Positions 9,694 to 18,403 of a stretch of 64,000 bases of DNA are shown here, one piece after another; positions within the stretch are counted from its first letter, which is position 1, and every line of letters starts with the position of its first letter. Source of the stretch: DYRG01 sp041161065 (GTDB taxonomy: Bacteria > Pseudomonadota > Gammaproteobacteria > Beggiatoales > Beggiatoaceae); the NCBI GenBank assembly GCA_041161065.1, contig JBEAVE010000009.1, forward strand, positions 74,334 to 138,333, written 5' to 3'. The notes under the pieces were generated by a model that did no database searches, was not told the origin of the DNA, and was given only the letters and a program-made list of their open reading frames with translations. Position numbers and translations under genes: made by a program.

Positions 9694-10653
9694 ATGAAAA
9701 TTTTGATTACAGGTTTTTCTGGATTTGTCGGGCATCAAGTGGCAGAAATGCTTAAAAATCAAGGTCATACTTTACGCATCTTATTGCACCGTCACACAAT
9801 TACGCGCAAAGAATATAAAGCATTGGGCGATGTTGAAGTGATTTGGGGCACATTTCATAAACCTGAAATAGTACAGCAAGCGGTGGCTAATGTTGATGTG
9901 GTTATTCATAGTGCTTGGTCGTTTAGCAAACCTAATGCAATTCGCCCCACTGTGAATGAGCAAGGTACACGTTTGTTATTTGAGGAAAGTGTGAAAGCAG
10001 GTGTGAAGAAATTTATATTTCTCAGTTCTGTTGCTGTGTATGGAATGCAACCTCAAAATCAAGAAATGATTTCTGAACAATCAACCTTAGCAAAAGGTGA
10101 ACAAGCGGATTTCGTTTATCCCGCTGAAAAGATTGCAATGGAGAATTGGTTACAAGAGCAAAATCGTCAAAATATGGCTCTAATTATTTATCGCCCCGGA
10201 CCTATTTTTAGCGAAAGCAAAGGACCTGTTAAAGGAACTTTCAAACTCGCTTTCTGGCGGTTTGGATTAAATATTGGAAATGGTAAAAATCGCATGGCTT
10301 ATATTCATGTAAAAGATGTTGCAAATGCGATTGCTTTAGGGGTAGAAAAAGCCCAAGATAATGATGTGTTTAATCTTGTTTCAACTGAGCAATTAACCTT
10401 AAAGCAATGGATTCAAGTTTGGGGACGTTATAAAGGTTTGAATTTGCGAGCCGTTTTTTTACCACCAACGTTAATGCGCATTATGGATAAAGGCGTAAAG
10501 TTGCTTAAAAAAATCTTAGGAAAATCAGGTGGCGGTGACATAGAATATGTTATAGCAACATCGACCCGTGATATGATTTATAGCAATGAACAACTGAAAC
10601 AAAAATTGCAATGGTCTGATGATTTGACAGCGCGTTACACTAAGCTAATCTAG
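9694..10653 (+). CDS. NAD-dependent epimerase/dehydratase (extended SDR)
   Basis: An extended short-chain dehydrogenase of 319 residues acting on a nucleotide sugar. The N-terminal ITGFSGFVGHQV is the NAD(P) glycine-rich loop; FLSSVAVYG holds the catalytic Ser/Thr position and VYPAEKIAMENW gives the Tyr-x3-Lys active site (YPAEK). It follows the Gfo/Idh gene after 18 bases with a strong AAGGAG ribosome site. Product sugar unknown; with its neighbour it likely prepares a precursor for the polysaccharide. Confidence 0.85.
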   Translation: MKILITGFSGFVGHQVAEMLKNQGHTLRILLHRHTITRKEYKALGDVEVIWGTFHKPEIVQQAVANVDVVIHSAWSFSKPNAIRPTVNEQGTRLLFEESVKAGVKKFIFLSSVAVYGMQPQNQEMISEQSTLAKGEQADFVYPAEKIAMENWLQEQNRQNMALIIYRPGPIFSESKGPVKGTFKLAFWRFGLNIGNGKNRMAYIHVKDVANAIALGVEKAQDNDVFNLVSTEQLTLKQWIQVWGRYKGLNLRAVFLPPTLMRIMDKGVKLLKKILGKSGGGDIEYVIATSTRDMIYSNEQLKQKLQWSDDLTARYTKLI

Positions 10654-10707
10654 TATTCAACTAAAGGGCATAAGCAAATGCCCTTAATATTTGAGAGGAA
10701 CACGATA

Positions 10708-11871
10708 ATGTCAAATCGTATTGCAATGGTGGTATTTTCTTATTATCCAGCCGATCCGCGCCCTCGCCGTGAAGCGGAAGCGTTGATTGATGCGGGGTTT
10801 GAAGTGGATATGATTTGTTTGCGCAATAAAACAGAAACCAAACAAGAAACGGTGCATGGCGTTAATATTTATCGCTTGCCTCTTCAAAAGAAAAGGGGAG
10901 GAAAAATTCGTTATTTGTGGGAGTATGCGTATTTTGGTTTTTTAGCATTTCTGAAATTAACAATATTGCATTTTCAAAAGAAGTACCAAATTATTCATGT
11001 TCATAATATGCCAGATGTATTGGTTTTTACTGCTTTAATTCCGCGTTTGTTGGGAACAAAAGTTATTTTAGATTTACATGATCCAATGCCAGAAGTTTTT
11101 ATTGCAAAGTACAATCTACCAGAACACCATTTTATTATTCGTGTATTACGATTTTTGGAGAAACTAAGCATTGGTTTTTCTCATCAAGTTTTAACACCTA
11201 ATTTGGCATTTGAAAAACTGTTTGTTTCACGAAGTTGCAAACAAAATAAAATCCAAGTGTTAATGAATTCTCCTGATGAAAGCATTTTTACGCCTAGAAA
11301 TCTTGGTACAAAATCGGATCAATTTATCGTTATGTATCATGGAACAATCGTTGAAAGAAATGGATTGGATACGGCTTTGTATGCAATTGCAAAACTAAAA
11401 GAAAAAATCCCTCATTTAATATTTCAAGTATATGGAGAAGGCGATTTTGTTTCTCGCTTTTTGGAAATCCGTAAAGAATTGCAATTAGAAAATATCGTTC
11501 AATATTATGGTCATACATCATTAGAAAAGATTGCAATGGCATTAGAACAAGCGCATTTGGGTGTTATTCCAAATAAGTTAAGTCCTTTTACTCAAATCAA
11601 TATGCCGACGCGGATTTTTGAGTGTTTGAAAATGAATAAACCAGTCATTGCACCGCGAACCCATGGGATATTAGATTATTTTAATGAAAATAACCTATTT
11701 TTCTTCACACCTGATGATGTAGATGATTTAGCCCGTGTTATGTTGGAAATATATGAAAATCCTGAACGTAGAGAAATGGTTTTAAAGGCTGGAATTAAAG
11801 TATTTGAACCGCATGCGTGGACAAATGAAAAACAGCATCTTATTAAATTAGTTCAACGTTTCGTTTCGTGA
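10708..11871 (+). CDS. Glycosyltransferase family 4
   Basis: A retaining GT-B transferase of 387 residues. It opens RIAMVVFSYYPADPRPRREAEA, of the WcaI/WecH-like GT4 type, and carries the donor-site features VYGEGDF and MPTRIFECLKMNKPVIAP. The open frame extends ten codons upstream to an ATG at 10678, but the ATG at 10708 is preferred because GAGAGG lies 10 bases before it and the family begins with this beta-strand. It is the second GT4 of the cluster. Sugar specificity unknown. Confidence 0.86.
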   Translation: MSNRIAMVVFSYYPADPRPRREAEALIDAGFEVDMICLRNKTETKQETVHGVNIYRLPLQKKRGGKIRYLWEYAYFGFLAFLKLTILHFQKKYQIIHVHNMPDVLVFTALIPRLLGTKVILDLHDPMPEVFIAKYNLPEHHFIIRVLRFLEKLSIGFSHQVLTPNLAFEKLFVSRSCKQNKIQVLMNSPDESIFTPRNLGTKSDQFIVMYHGTIVERNGLDTALYAIAKLKEKIPHLIFQVYGEGDFVSRFLEIRKELQLENIVQYYGHTSLEKIAMALEQAHLGVIPNKLSPFTQINMPTRIFECLKMNKPVIAPRTHGILDYFNENNLFFFTPDDVDDLARVMLEIYENPERREMVLKAGIKVFEPHAWTNEKQHLIKLVQRFVS

Positions 11872-11878
11872 GTATTTT

Positions 11879-13834
11879 ATGTTAAGAAAAATTGCTTTTT
11901 TTATTATTTTATTTGTTTCTGAAACGGTTTTTGCGAATCCGACTGTTTTAATGATTGGCGATGAAACAAATACCATTTATCATCAACAATTAGAACTGGT
12001 GAGTCGTTTTTATGGCTTTACTGTGCAAAATGTGCCGTCAAATTTAGAACAACTCCCTAGCAACGAAGACATATTTTTGTTAGTTTTAACAGAGCAAAGT
12101 ATTAACAAAATTCCTGCAAAAATTTTCTTTGAAATTGTCCAACATAAATTCCCTAAAATACCCGTTTTTGTTTTAGGACTGACAAATAAAACACCTCAAA
12201 ATATTTTGGTCGATTGGAGTCAAGGAAAAATAAATAATATTCAAGCAACCTCAAACAATTTTGAAGGATTTTATCAAATAGAAAAATCTCCTTTAACTCA
12301 TCAATTAGGTGGAATAAAAACACCCTTTCAAAATAAACAAATAGCGGGCTTTGAATTTGCAGAACAATCTTCTATAAAAACGTTGATTAATTTCATTTCA
12401 AAAGATAGTAAAAAGCTCCCATTTTTTATTAATCTTTCAACATTAAATCAAGAATTGTTTTTTCAGGCTTACGTTGAGCCTTCTCCATTGAATGGAAATC
12501 CTATTTGGCGTTTGAATTTGCGGCGATTTTTAGAAATTGCAGGCTTAATGATGCTTACCAAAACTTATTGCAATGAGAAATGCTGGTACAGTGAAAGTTC
12601 TTATGCAAATTTAACAATTGACGATCCCTGGTTAGTTGAGCCTTATGGTTTATTGAATTATGAGAAACTTTTAGAGGAAATGAATAAAACAAATTTCCAC
12701 ACAACGATTGGATTTGTACCTTGGAATTTTGACAGAGATCATCAAAAGAAGGTGATTGATATTTTTAAGCAAAATCCTCAATATTTTTCTTTAAGTGTGC
12801 ATGGAAATAATCATGATCATCGAGAGTTTTATAAATACCAAACAGAAAAGGGCGATCCTTGGGTTGCAAAACCATTAGAACTTCAAGAAAAAAATATCCG
12901 TCAAGCTATTTCAAGAATGGAGCAATTCAAAACAAAAACGGGTTTGAATTACGATCCTGTTTTCATATTTCCACATGAAATCGCGCCAGAACAAACATTA
13001 GGATTGCTGAAGAAATATAATTTTATTGCAACATTTAATGGTGGAAATATTCCATTAGAAAGCAAAGACCCTATTGATCCTTTATTTTATTTTCGAGCAA
13101 CAAGTTTAGATTTTGCAAACTTTACAAATGTTAATCGATATGGTGTAACGGAATATGAAGAACCTCAAATCGCCTTAGATTTATTTTTAGGTAATCCGAT
13201 TTTGTTTTTTGAGCATATTATTTTGTTTGCAGAAGGGATTGATTCATTTAATAAAACCGCCTCAATAGTTAATCGTTTGCAACCGAAGATTAAATGGGCT
13301 GGATTGGGAGAAATTGCGCGGCATTTGTATCTTCAAAGAAAAATAAAAGAAAATACTTACCAAATACAAATGTTAAGTTCAAGCATTCAATTAGAAAACA
13401 AAACGGAACAACCAGCTGTTTTTCATATCAGAAAACCTGAAACCGCTAAAACATTTAAGTTAGCATTAAATGGCGTTTCTCAGCCTTATGAACAACAGGA
13501 TAATGAAATTATAACAACTATTTCTCTAGCTGCCCATTCATCTGCTCAGTTAGATTTTACTTATCCAAATGATTTGAATATTAAAGCAGAAGATGTTTCA
13601 AAGCCTAATTTTTCAATAAATTTTCTACGATGGATTTCTGATTTCAGAGATATTACCTTTTCAGGTAATTTCATCGGGCAATATTTCATTCGCGCTTATT
13701 ATGGTTCAGATGCTTATCAAGGTGGTTTCAAAGGTTTAGTATTAATGGGTTTAGGTGGATTAGTTATTGCAATATTAATCATTTGGTATCCATTAAGAAA
13801 ATATCGTCATTCTCGACATAAGGAATTGAAATGA
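11879..13834 (+). CDS. Large secreted, membrane-anchored polysaccharide deacetylase-like protein
   Basis: A 651-residue envelope protein. Residues 1-20 form a signal peptide ending VFANP. A NodB-like domain lies near residues 240-400: NLTIDDPWL gives the Asp pair, SVHGNNHDHREFY the metal-binding His cluster, and a FPHEI motif replaces the usual FPxG. A single membrane helix near residues 620-640 is followed by a basic tail (RKYRHSRHKELK), so the enzyme domain should face the periplasm. The N-terminal 200 residues resemble no domain I can name. It sits inside the polysaccharide operon and overlaps the acetyltransferase gene by four bases. Deacetylation of exported polymer is a reasonable inference. 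Confidence 0.7.
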   Translation: MLRKIAFFIILFVSETVFANPTVLMIGDETNTIYHQQLELVSRFYGFTVQNVPSNLEQLPSNEDIFLLVLTEQSINKIPAKIFFEIVQHKFPKIPVFVLGLTNKTPQNILVDWSQGKINNIQATSNNFEGFYQIEKSPLTHQLGGIKTPFQNKQIAGFEFAEQSSIKTLINFISKDSKKLPFFINLSTLNQELFFQAYVEPSPLNGNPIWRLNLRRFLEIAGLMMLTKTYCNEKCWYSESSYANLTIDDPWLVEPYGLLNYEKLLEEMNKTNFHTTIGFVPWNFDRDHQKKVIDIFKQNPQYFSLSVHGNNHDHREFYKYQTEKGDPWVAKPLELQEKNIRQAISRMEQFKTKTGLNYDPVFIFPHEIAPEQTLGLLKKYNFIATFNGGNIPLESKDPIDPLFYFRATSLDFANFTNVNRYGVTEYEEPQIALDLFLGNPILFFEHIILFAEGIDSFNKTASIVNRLQPKIKWAGLGEIARHLYLQRKIKENTYQIQMLSSSIQLENKTEQPAVFHIRKPETAKTFKLALNGVSQPYEQQDNEIITTISLAAHSSAQLDFTYPNDLNIKAEDVSKPNFSINFLRWISDFRDITFSGNFIGQYFIRAYYGSDAYQGGFKGLVLMGLGGLVIAILIIWYPLRKYRHSRHKELK

Positions 13835-14313
13835 ACTCTCCATTACAAAAGATTGCCCCTGATGTGATAATCGGGGAAGGTGCAAAGGTTTTTGATTTTG
13901 TTAATTTGTATGGTTGTGAAATTGGAGAAAATAGTAAAGTTGGTACATTTGTAGAAATCCAACGTGGCGCAAAAATAGGTAAGAACTGCAAGATTTCTAG
14001 CCATAGTTTCATTTGTGAAGGCGTGACCATAGAAGATAATGTATTTGTCGGTCATAATGTAACGTTTATAAATGATGTATTTCCTCGAGCAACTAATCCT
14101 GATGGTTCTTTACAAACAGCTGATGATTGGAAATGTGTTTCTACATTAGTGAAAAAGGGTGCATCGATTGGTTCTAGCGTGACGATTTTATGTGGCATTA
14201 CAATTGGAGAAAATGCGATTATTGGAGCGGGAAGTATGGTTACAAAAGATGTTCCGGCTAATTGTATTGTGGCGGGTAATCCAGCAAAGATTTTAAGAAA
14301 CCTCGAAAAATAA
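13831..14313 (+). CDS. wbpD: Left-handed beta-helix acetyltransferase, WbpD/WlbB type
   Basis: A 160-residue hexapeptide-repeat acetyltransferase. Repeats of the form [IV]G-E-x-[AS]-x-[IV] run from IGENSKVGTFVEI through IGENAIIGAGSMV, with the conserved C-terminal GNPAKIL. The interruption VFPRATNPDGSLQTADDW is typical of WbpD/WlbB, which acetylate the 3-amino group of UDP-GlcNAc(3NH2)A in the pathway to 2,3-diacetamido-2,3-dideoxy-uronic acids. The neighbouring aminotransferase gene 13 bases downstream is the expected partner. It overlaps the preceding deacetylase-like gene by four bases. Confidence 0.8.
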   Translation: MNSPLQKIAPDVIIGEGAKVFDFVNLYGCEIGENSKVGTFVEIQRGAKIGKNCKISSHSFICEGVTIEDNVFVGHNVTFINDVFPRATNPDGSLQTADDWKCVSTLVKKGASIGSSVTILCGITIGENAIIGAGSMVTKDVPANCIVAGNPAKILRNLEK

Positions 14314-14326
14314 AGGAAGATATAAA

Positions 14327-15430
14327 ATGAAAGTCCCTTTTCTTGATTTGAAAGCGCAATATTTAACGATTAAAGATGAAATCGCGGAAGCATTGCAAAA
14401 AGTATTAGATACGACTGCATTTGCAGGCGGTCCGTTTGTGGCAGAATTTGAGAAAGCATTTGCTCCTTTTTGCCAAGTAAATCATGCGGTTGGCGTTGGC
14501 AATGGCACGGACGCTTTATGGGTTGCATTAATTGGTTTAGGTATTGGAAAAGGTGATGAAGTTATTACAGCAGTAAATACTTTTATTGCAACGGCAGAAG
14601 CCATTAGTTATTGTGGAGCAAAACCGGTTTTTGTCGATGTAGAACCAGAAACCTTTAATTTAGACCCAGCGCAAATTGAATTGGCGATTACACCGAAAAC
14701 AAAAGCAATTATTCCAGTGCATTTGTACGGACAAATGGCGAATATGCAACCGATATTAGAAATTGCAAAGAAACACGGTTTGTTTGTAATAGAAGATGCT
14801 TCCCAAGCGCATGGTGCAGAATATAATGGAAAACGGGCTGGTTCTTTAGGAGATGCGGGTTGTTTTAGTTTCTATCCGGGAAAGAATTTAGGTGCATACG
14901 GAGAAGCGGGTGCAGTGGTTTCAAATAATAGTGAAACAGTAGAGAAAATGCGTATGTTTCGTGATCACGGTCAGAAACAAAAATACTATCATGGCATGGT
15001 GGGTTGGAACGCGAGAATGGACGGATTTCAAGGGGCGGTTTTAAGTGTGAAATTAAAACATTTGTCCGCGTGGACAGAAGCACGTCGTGCCCATGCAAAG
15101 AAATATAATGAATTATTAGCTAATGTGGCGGGGGTAACTTTAGCAAAAGAACAAAGCTGGGCGAAACACGTTTATCACATTTATCCCATCTTTGTAGAAA
15201 AACGTGAGGAACTTATGCAATATTTGGGAGGAAAAGGGATTGCAACAGGTATTCATTATCCTATCCCTTTGCATTTGCAAGAAGCCTATCAAGAATTAGG
15301 TTACAAAGCGGGACAATTTCCTATCGCAGAAGGTTTGGCAGCAAAGCAAGTTTCTTTACCGATGTTTGCCGAATTAACTGATGAGCAAATTGAATATGTT
15401 GCATCTGAAATTAAGCAATTTCTAGCTTAA
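14327..15430 (+). CDS. wbpE: DegT/DnrJ/EryC1/StrS sugar aminotransferase, WbpE type
   Basis: A PLP-dependent nucleotide-sugar aminotransferase of 367 residues. It begins VPFLDLKAQY, has the cofactor-site segments GVGNGTDALWVAL and VIEDASQAHGA, and SFYPGKNLGAYGEAG, in which the Lys forms the PLP aldimine. WbpE-type enzymes aminate the 3-keto position of UDP-GlcNAcA. Paired with the WbpD-like acetyltransferase 13 bases upstream it should give a UDP-2,3-diacetamido uronic acid. It is the last gene before a rho-independent terminator, which marks the end of the main operon. Confidence 0.86.
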   Translation: MKVPFLDLKAQYLTIKDEIAEALQKVLDTTAFAGGPFVAEFEKAFAPFCQVNHAVGVGNGTDALWVALIGLGIGKGDEVITAVNTFIATAEAISYCGAKPVFVDVEPETFNLDPAQIELAITPKTKAIIPVHLYGQMANMQPILEIAKKHGLFVIEDASQAHGAEYNGKRAGSLGDAGCFSFYPGKNLGAYGEAGAVVSNNSETVEKMRMFRDHGQKQKYYHGMVGWNARMDGFQGAVLSVKLKHLSAWTEARRAHAKKYNELLANVAGVTLAKEQSWAKHVYHIYPIFVEKREELMQYLGGKGIATGIHYPIPLHLQEAYQELGYKAGQFPIAEGLAAKQVSLPMFAELTDEQIEYVASEIKQFLA

Positions 15431-15443
15431 TTTTTCTTCAAAT

Positions 15444-15470
15444 AGCCCGATGTAAAAGTCGGGTTTTTTA
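15444..15470 (+). terminator. Rho-independent terminator after the polysaccharide operon
   Basis: CCCGA at 15446-15450 pairs with TCGGG at 15459-15463 across an eight-base loop, and is followed directly by a run of T. It begins 15 bases after the aminotransferase stop, so it should end the transcript of the operon. Confidence 0.75.
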
Positions 15471-15492
15471 TGGCTTCAAAAGGGACAATCCA

Positions 15493-16461
15493 ATGAGTGA
15501 AACAACTAAAGATCAATCCGTAGAAACATTGAGAGGTATTGCTTTGATTTTATTGGTCGGATTTCATGCGGTTGAAGAGGGTTATCCCCAAATTTATGAA
15601 TATTTTATTTATAGTTTTAACTATGTTCGAATGCCGCTATTCACGATTATTTCTGGTTTTATTTATGCGCTTAGACCGGTTAATGTAGGAAGTGAGTGGG
15701 TTTTTTTCTTAGGAAAAGTGAGGAGAGTTATTGTACCGTTGATTGCAGTTGAAACATTATATTTTGTAATGAGCAATACTTTTCGAGGAAATTGGAATGA
15801 GTTTTCAAAAATGTGGGAAATTTATTTTTTTGTTTATGAGCATTTTTGGTTTTTACAGGCAATCTTTTTTATCTTTCTAACCTATTTGATCATTGATCGC
15901 TTCAAATTAATAGAAACTGTTGAAAAATGGTTTATTTTAATGGTATTAGTTGTTTTATTAAGTTTATTTTTACCTAAATCTAATTTTTTGAGTTTCGTTG
16001 GATATTTGTATTTATTGCCTTATTTTACCTTAGGTTACGGTTTTAATCGTTTTAATCAGCAGCTTTTCACTAAACCCATTATATTGGTTATGTCAGTTGC
16101 TTTTATTGTAAATACAGTCATTCATCAACTTATTTGGTTTGGTTATATTAATCTATTTCATGATAAGATTAGTGTTATTAGTATATGTGGAGGAATTACT
16201 TCAACTTTTTTACTTTTTAGATATCGTTTTACAATACCTAGTTTAGCTATTTTAGGGGGGTATTCTTATACGGTGTATTTATTTCATGGATTTGGTATTT
16301 CACTAATGGGTAAAATTAATAACATTATTGGTATTCACAATTTTTCATATTTTATTGATTTTTCTTTACAATTGTGTGCGGGCATCGTGAGTGGTATTTT
16401 AGTTCATAATTTGGCTGGTAAATATAGTCTTACTCGGCGTTTGTTTTTGGGGAAACGTTGA
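15493..16461 (+). CDS. Acyltransferase family 3 membrane protein (O-acetyltransferase-like)
   Basis: A 322-residue polytopic membrane protein with about ten hydrophobic spans. The first span carries VETLRGIALILLVGFHAVEE with the family's catalytic-site His, and a small loop MPLFTIISGFIYALR follows, as in fucose-4-O-acetylase and OafA-type enzymes that acetylate surface sugars. It starts 62 bases beyond the aminotransferase, behind a terminator and an AAAGGGA ribosome site, so it may be a separate transcript. It probably O-acetylates the polysaccharide or another envelope glycan. Confidence 0.75.
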   Translation: MSETTKDQSVETLRGIALILLVGFHAVEEGYPQIYEYFIYSFNYVRMPLFTIISGFIYALRPVNVGSEWVFFLGKVRRVIVPLIAVETLYFVMSNTFRGNWNEFSKMWEIYFFVYEHFWFLQAIFFIFLTYLIIDRFKLIETVEKWFILMVLVVLLSLFLPKSNFLSFVGYLYLLPYFTLGYGFNRFNQQLFTKPIILVMSVAFIVNTVIHQLIWFGYINLFHDKISVISICGGITSTFLLFRYRFTIPSLAILGGYSYTVYLFHGFGISLMGKINNIIGIHNFSYFIDFSLQLCAGIVSGILVHNLAGKYSLTRRLFLGKR

Positions 16462-16462
16462 A

Positions 16463-16936
16463 ATGGAAATACTCGCTAAACAAGTTGGACAATTTTTATT
16501 AGAAAAAGATTGGAAATTGGTTGTTGCAGAATCTTGTACAGGCGGTGGATTGGGTGAGGAAATTACGTCGATTTCTGGGAGTTCAATGTGGTTTGATCGG
16601 GGTTTTATTACCTATTCAAATCAAGCAAAAATTGAAATGTTAAAAGTTTCTCCACAAACGCTTGAGCAAAAAGGGGCGGTCAGTGAAGAAACGGTATTAG
16701 AAATGGCGGCGGGTGCATTAAAACAAAGTGCGGCGCAATTAAGTGTTGCGATTAGTGGTATTGCGGGTCCCGAGGGCGGTTCGTCAGAAAAACCCGTTGG
16801 CACGGTGTGGATCGCGTGGGCGACGACCAAAAGTGCGCGGGCAAAAAAATATCTGTTCAAGGGTGATCGGCGGGCGATTCGGCTACAAGCTATTGAAATA
16901 GCACTAAAAATTATTTTAACGACGGGCGATCTTTAA
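16463..16936 (+). CDS. pncC: Nicotinamide-nucleotide amidohydrolase, PncC/CinA C-terminal family
   Basis: A 157-residue stand-alone CinA C-terminal domain that deamidates NMN to NaMN in pyridine nucleotide recycling. Recognisable segments are VVAESCTGGGLGEEIT with the catalytic Ser, GSSMWFDRGFITYSNQAK, and VAISGIAGPEGGS near residue 100. Length matches E. coli PncC (about 165). It begins 1 base after the acyltransferase stop and ends 102 bases before gltA. Confidence 0.9.
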   Translation: MEILAKQVGQFLLEKDWKLVVAESCTGGGLGEEITSISGSSMWFDRGFITYSNQAKIEMLKVSPQTLEQKGAVSEETVLEMAAGALKQSAAQLSVAISGIAGPEGGSSEKPVGTVWIAWATTKSARAKKYLFKGDRRAIRLQAIEIALKIILTTGDL

Positions 16937-16962
16937 CATTCGAAAGGCTTGTTGCGTTGCAC

Positions 16963-16968
16963 TATAAT
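16963..16968 (+). promoter_or_regulatory. Candidate -10 element for gltA
   Basis: A perfect TATAAT lies 70 bases before the chosen gltA ATG, in the gap after pncC. I see no convincing -35 at 16-18 bases upstream, so this is only a possible promoter. Its position inside an open extension of the gltA frame argues against using the farther start. Confidence 0.35.
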
Positions 16969-17038
16969 AGAGATTTATGGGATACTGATTTTTTTTAATG
17001 TACGCTTCAACAGACATTGTCCTGAGAGGGGGAGTTTC

Positions 17039-18328
17039 ATGAGTAAAATTGTCACACTTACCGATAATACTTCTGGTAAATCAATCGATTGTCCTGTGTA
17101 CGAAGGCACGCACGGCGAGCCTGTTTTTGATTGTCAAGGCGTTTCCAAAGAATTGGGAATGTTCACCTATGATCCCGCTTTTATGACAACCGCCAGTTGC
17201 AAAAGCGCGATTACTTTCATTGATGGCGACCAAGGTATTTTATTACATCGCGGTTATCCCATTGAACAGTTGGCAGAACATAGCAACTACTTAGAAGTTT
17301 GTTATCTGTTGCTCAACGGTGAATTACCCAATGAACAGCAATTTGAAGAGTTTTCTTATAGTATTCGACGGGTTTCTGTTCTTCACGAAGGTTTATTGAA
17401 TTTCTATAACGGTTTTCAAACCAATGCTCACCCGATGGCAATGTTAGTTGGGGTGGTCGGTGCTATGTCGAGTTATTATCACGAAGAAATGGATATTTAT
17501 AATCCCGATCATCGTATGATGTGCGCAACTCGTTTAATTGGAAAAATGCCAACGATTGCTGCCAAAAGTTTCCGCTATTTGCTCGGTCGTCCTTACGTTT
17601 ATCCTAGCCACAAATTTAGTTATGTAGAAAACTTTTTCAATATGATGTTTTGGTTGCCCAATCGTCAATTTGAAATGAATCCGGTGGCGGTTAAAGCATT
17701 AGAAATCATGTTAATTCTTCACGCCGATCATGAGCAAAATGCGAGCACTTCAACCGTGCGTTTGGCAGGAAGTTCTCAAGCAAATCCTTACGCTTGTATT
17801 GCCGCAGGGATTGCAACCTTGTGGGGTCCCGCTCACGGGGGCGCAAATGAAGCCGTCGTTAAAATGCTTCAAGAAATCGGTGATGTGAAAAACATTCCAG
17901 CATTTCTTGATGACGTAAAAGATAAGAAAGCGCGTTTAATGGGTTTTGGTCATCGCGTTTATAAGAACTTTGATCCGCGCGCCACCATTATTCGGAAGAT
18001 TTGTCACGAGTTGCTCAGTGAATTAAATGCAGAAACTCAACAACCGATGTTTGACATTGCGAAGAAACTCGAAGAAATCGCCTTAAGTGAAGATTATTTC
18101 ATTGAACGCAAACTCTATCCAAACGTCGATTTCTATTCAGGCATTATTTTAAGTGCATTAGGTATTCCTACCTCGATGTTCACCGTGATGTTTGCCGTTG
18201 CTCGAACCGCAGGTTGGATTGCACAATGGAAAGAAATGATGGAAGACCCCAGTTTGAAAATTGGTCGTCCGCGTCAATTGTACACCGGTCACGCAAAACG
18301 TGATTTTGTTATGATGGACAAACGCTAA
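17039..18328 (+). CDS. gltA: Type II citrate synthase
   Basis: Condenses acetyl-CoA and oxaloacetate to citrate at the entry of the TCA cycle. The 429-residue product matches E. coli GltA in length. Visible are LLHRGYPIEQLAEH, the catalytic His region HADHEQNASTSTVR, GPAHGGANEAV, MGFGHRVYKNFDPR and VDFYSGI with the catalytic Asp. The frame is open 30 codons further upstream, but the ATG at 17039 follows a strong GAGAGGGGGAG ribosome site and gives the family N-terminus. It is followed by a bidirectional terminator and faces the PorA-like gene. Confidence 0.96.
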   Translation: MSKIVTLTDNTSGKSIDCPVYEGTHGEPVFDCQGVSKELGMFTYDPAFMTTASCKSAITFIDGDQGILLHRGYPIEQLAEHSNYLEVCYLLLNGELPNEQQFEEFSYSIRRVSVLHEGLLNFYNGFQTNAHPMAMLVGVVGAMSSYYHEEMDIYNPDHRMMCATRLIGKMPTIAAKSFRYLLGRPYVYPSHKFSYVENFFNMMFWLPNRQFEMNPVAVKALEIMLILHADHEQNASTSTVRLAGSSQANPYACIAAGIATLWGPAHGGANEAVVKMLQEIGDVKNIPAFLDDVKDKKARLMGFGHRVYKNFDPRATIIRKICHELLSELNAETQQPMFDIAKKLEEIALSEDYFIERKLYPNVDFYSGIILSALGIPTSMFTVMFAVARTAGWIAQWKEMMEDPSLKIGRPRQLYTGHAKRDFVMMDKR

Positions 18329-18347
18329 GTTGTAATCCCAAAAAAGA

Positions 18348-18380
18348 AAGCCCGATTCATTACGAGAGTCGGGCTTTTTT
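18348..18380. terminator. Bidirectional rho-independent terminator between gltA and the PorA-like gene
   Basis: AGCCCGA at 18349-18355 pairs with TCGGGCT at 18369-18375, followed by TTTTTT on the plus strand; an A-rich run before the left arm gives a U tract for the opposite strand. It lies 20 bases past gltA and 24 bases past the convergent gene. Confidence 0.85.
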
Positions 18381-18403
18381 GGTGAGGAAATGTTGAGAAA
18401 AAC

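Noticed and set aside
16949..17038. Longer citrate synthase starting at 16949
   Set aside because: The extra 30 residues are hydrophobic and unlike the family, they cover a TATAAT, and the ATG at 17039 has a strong ribosome site.
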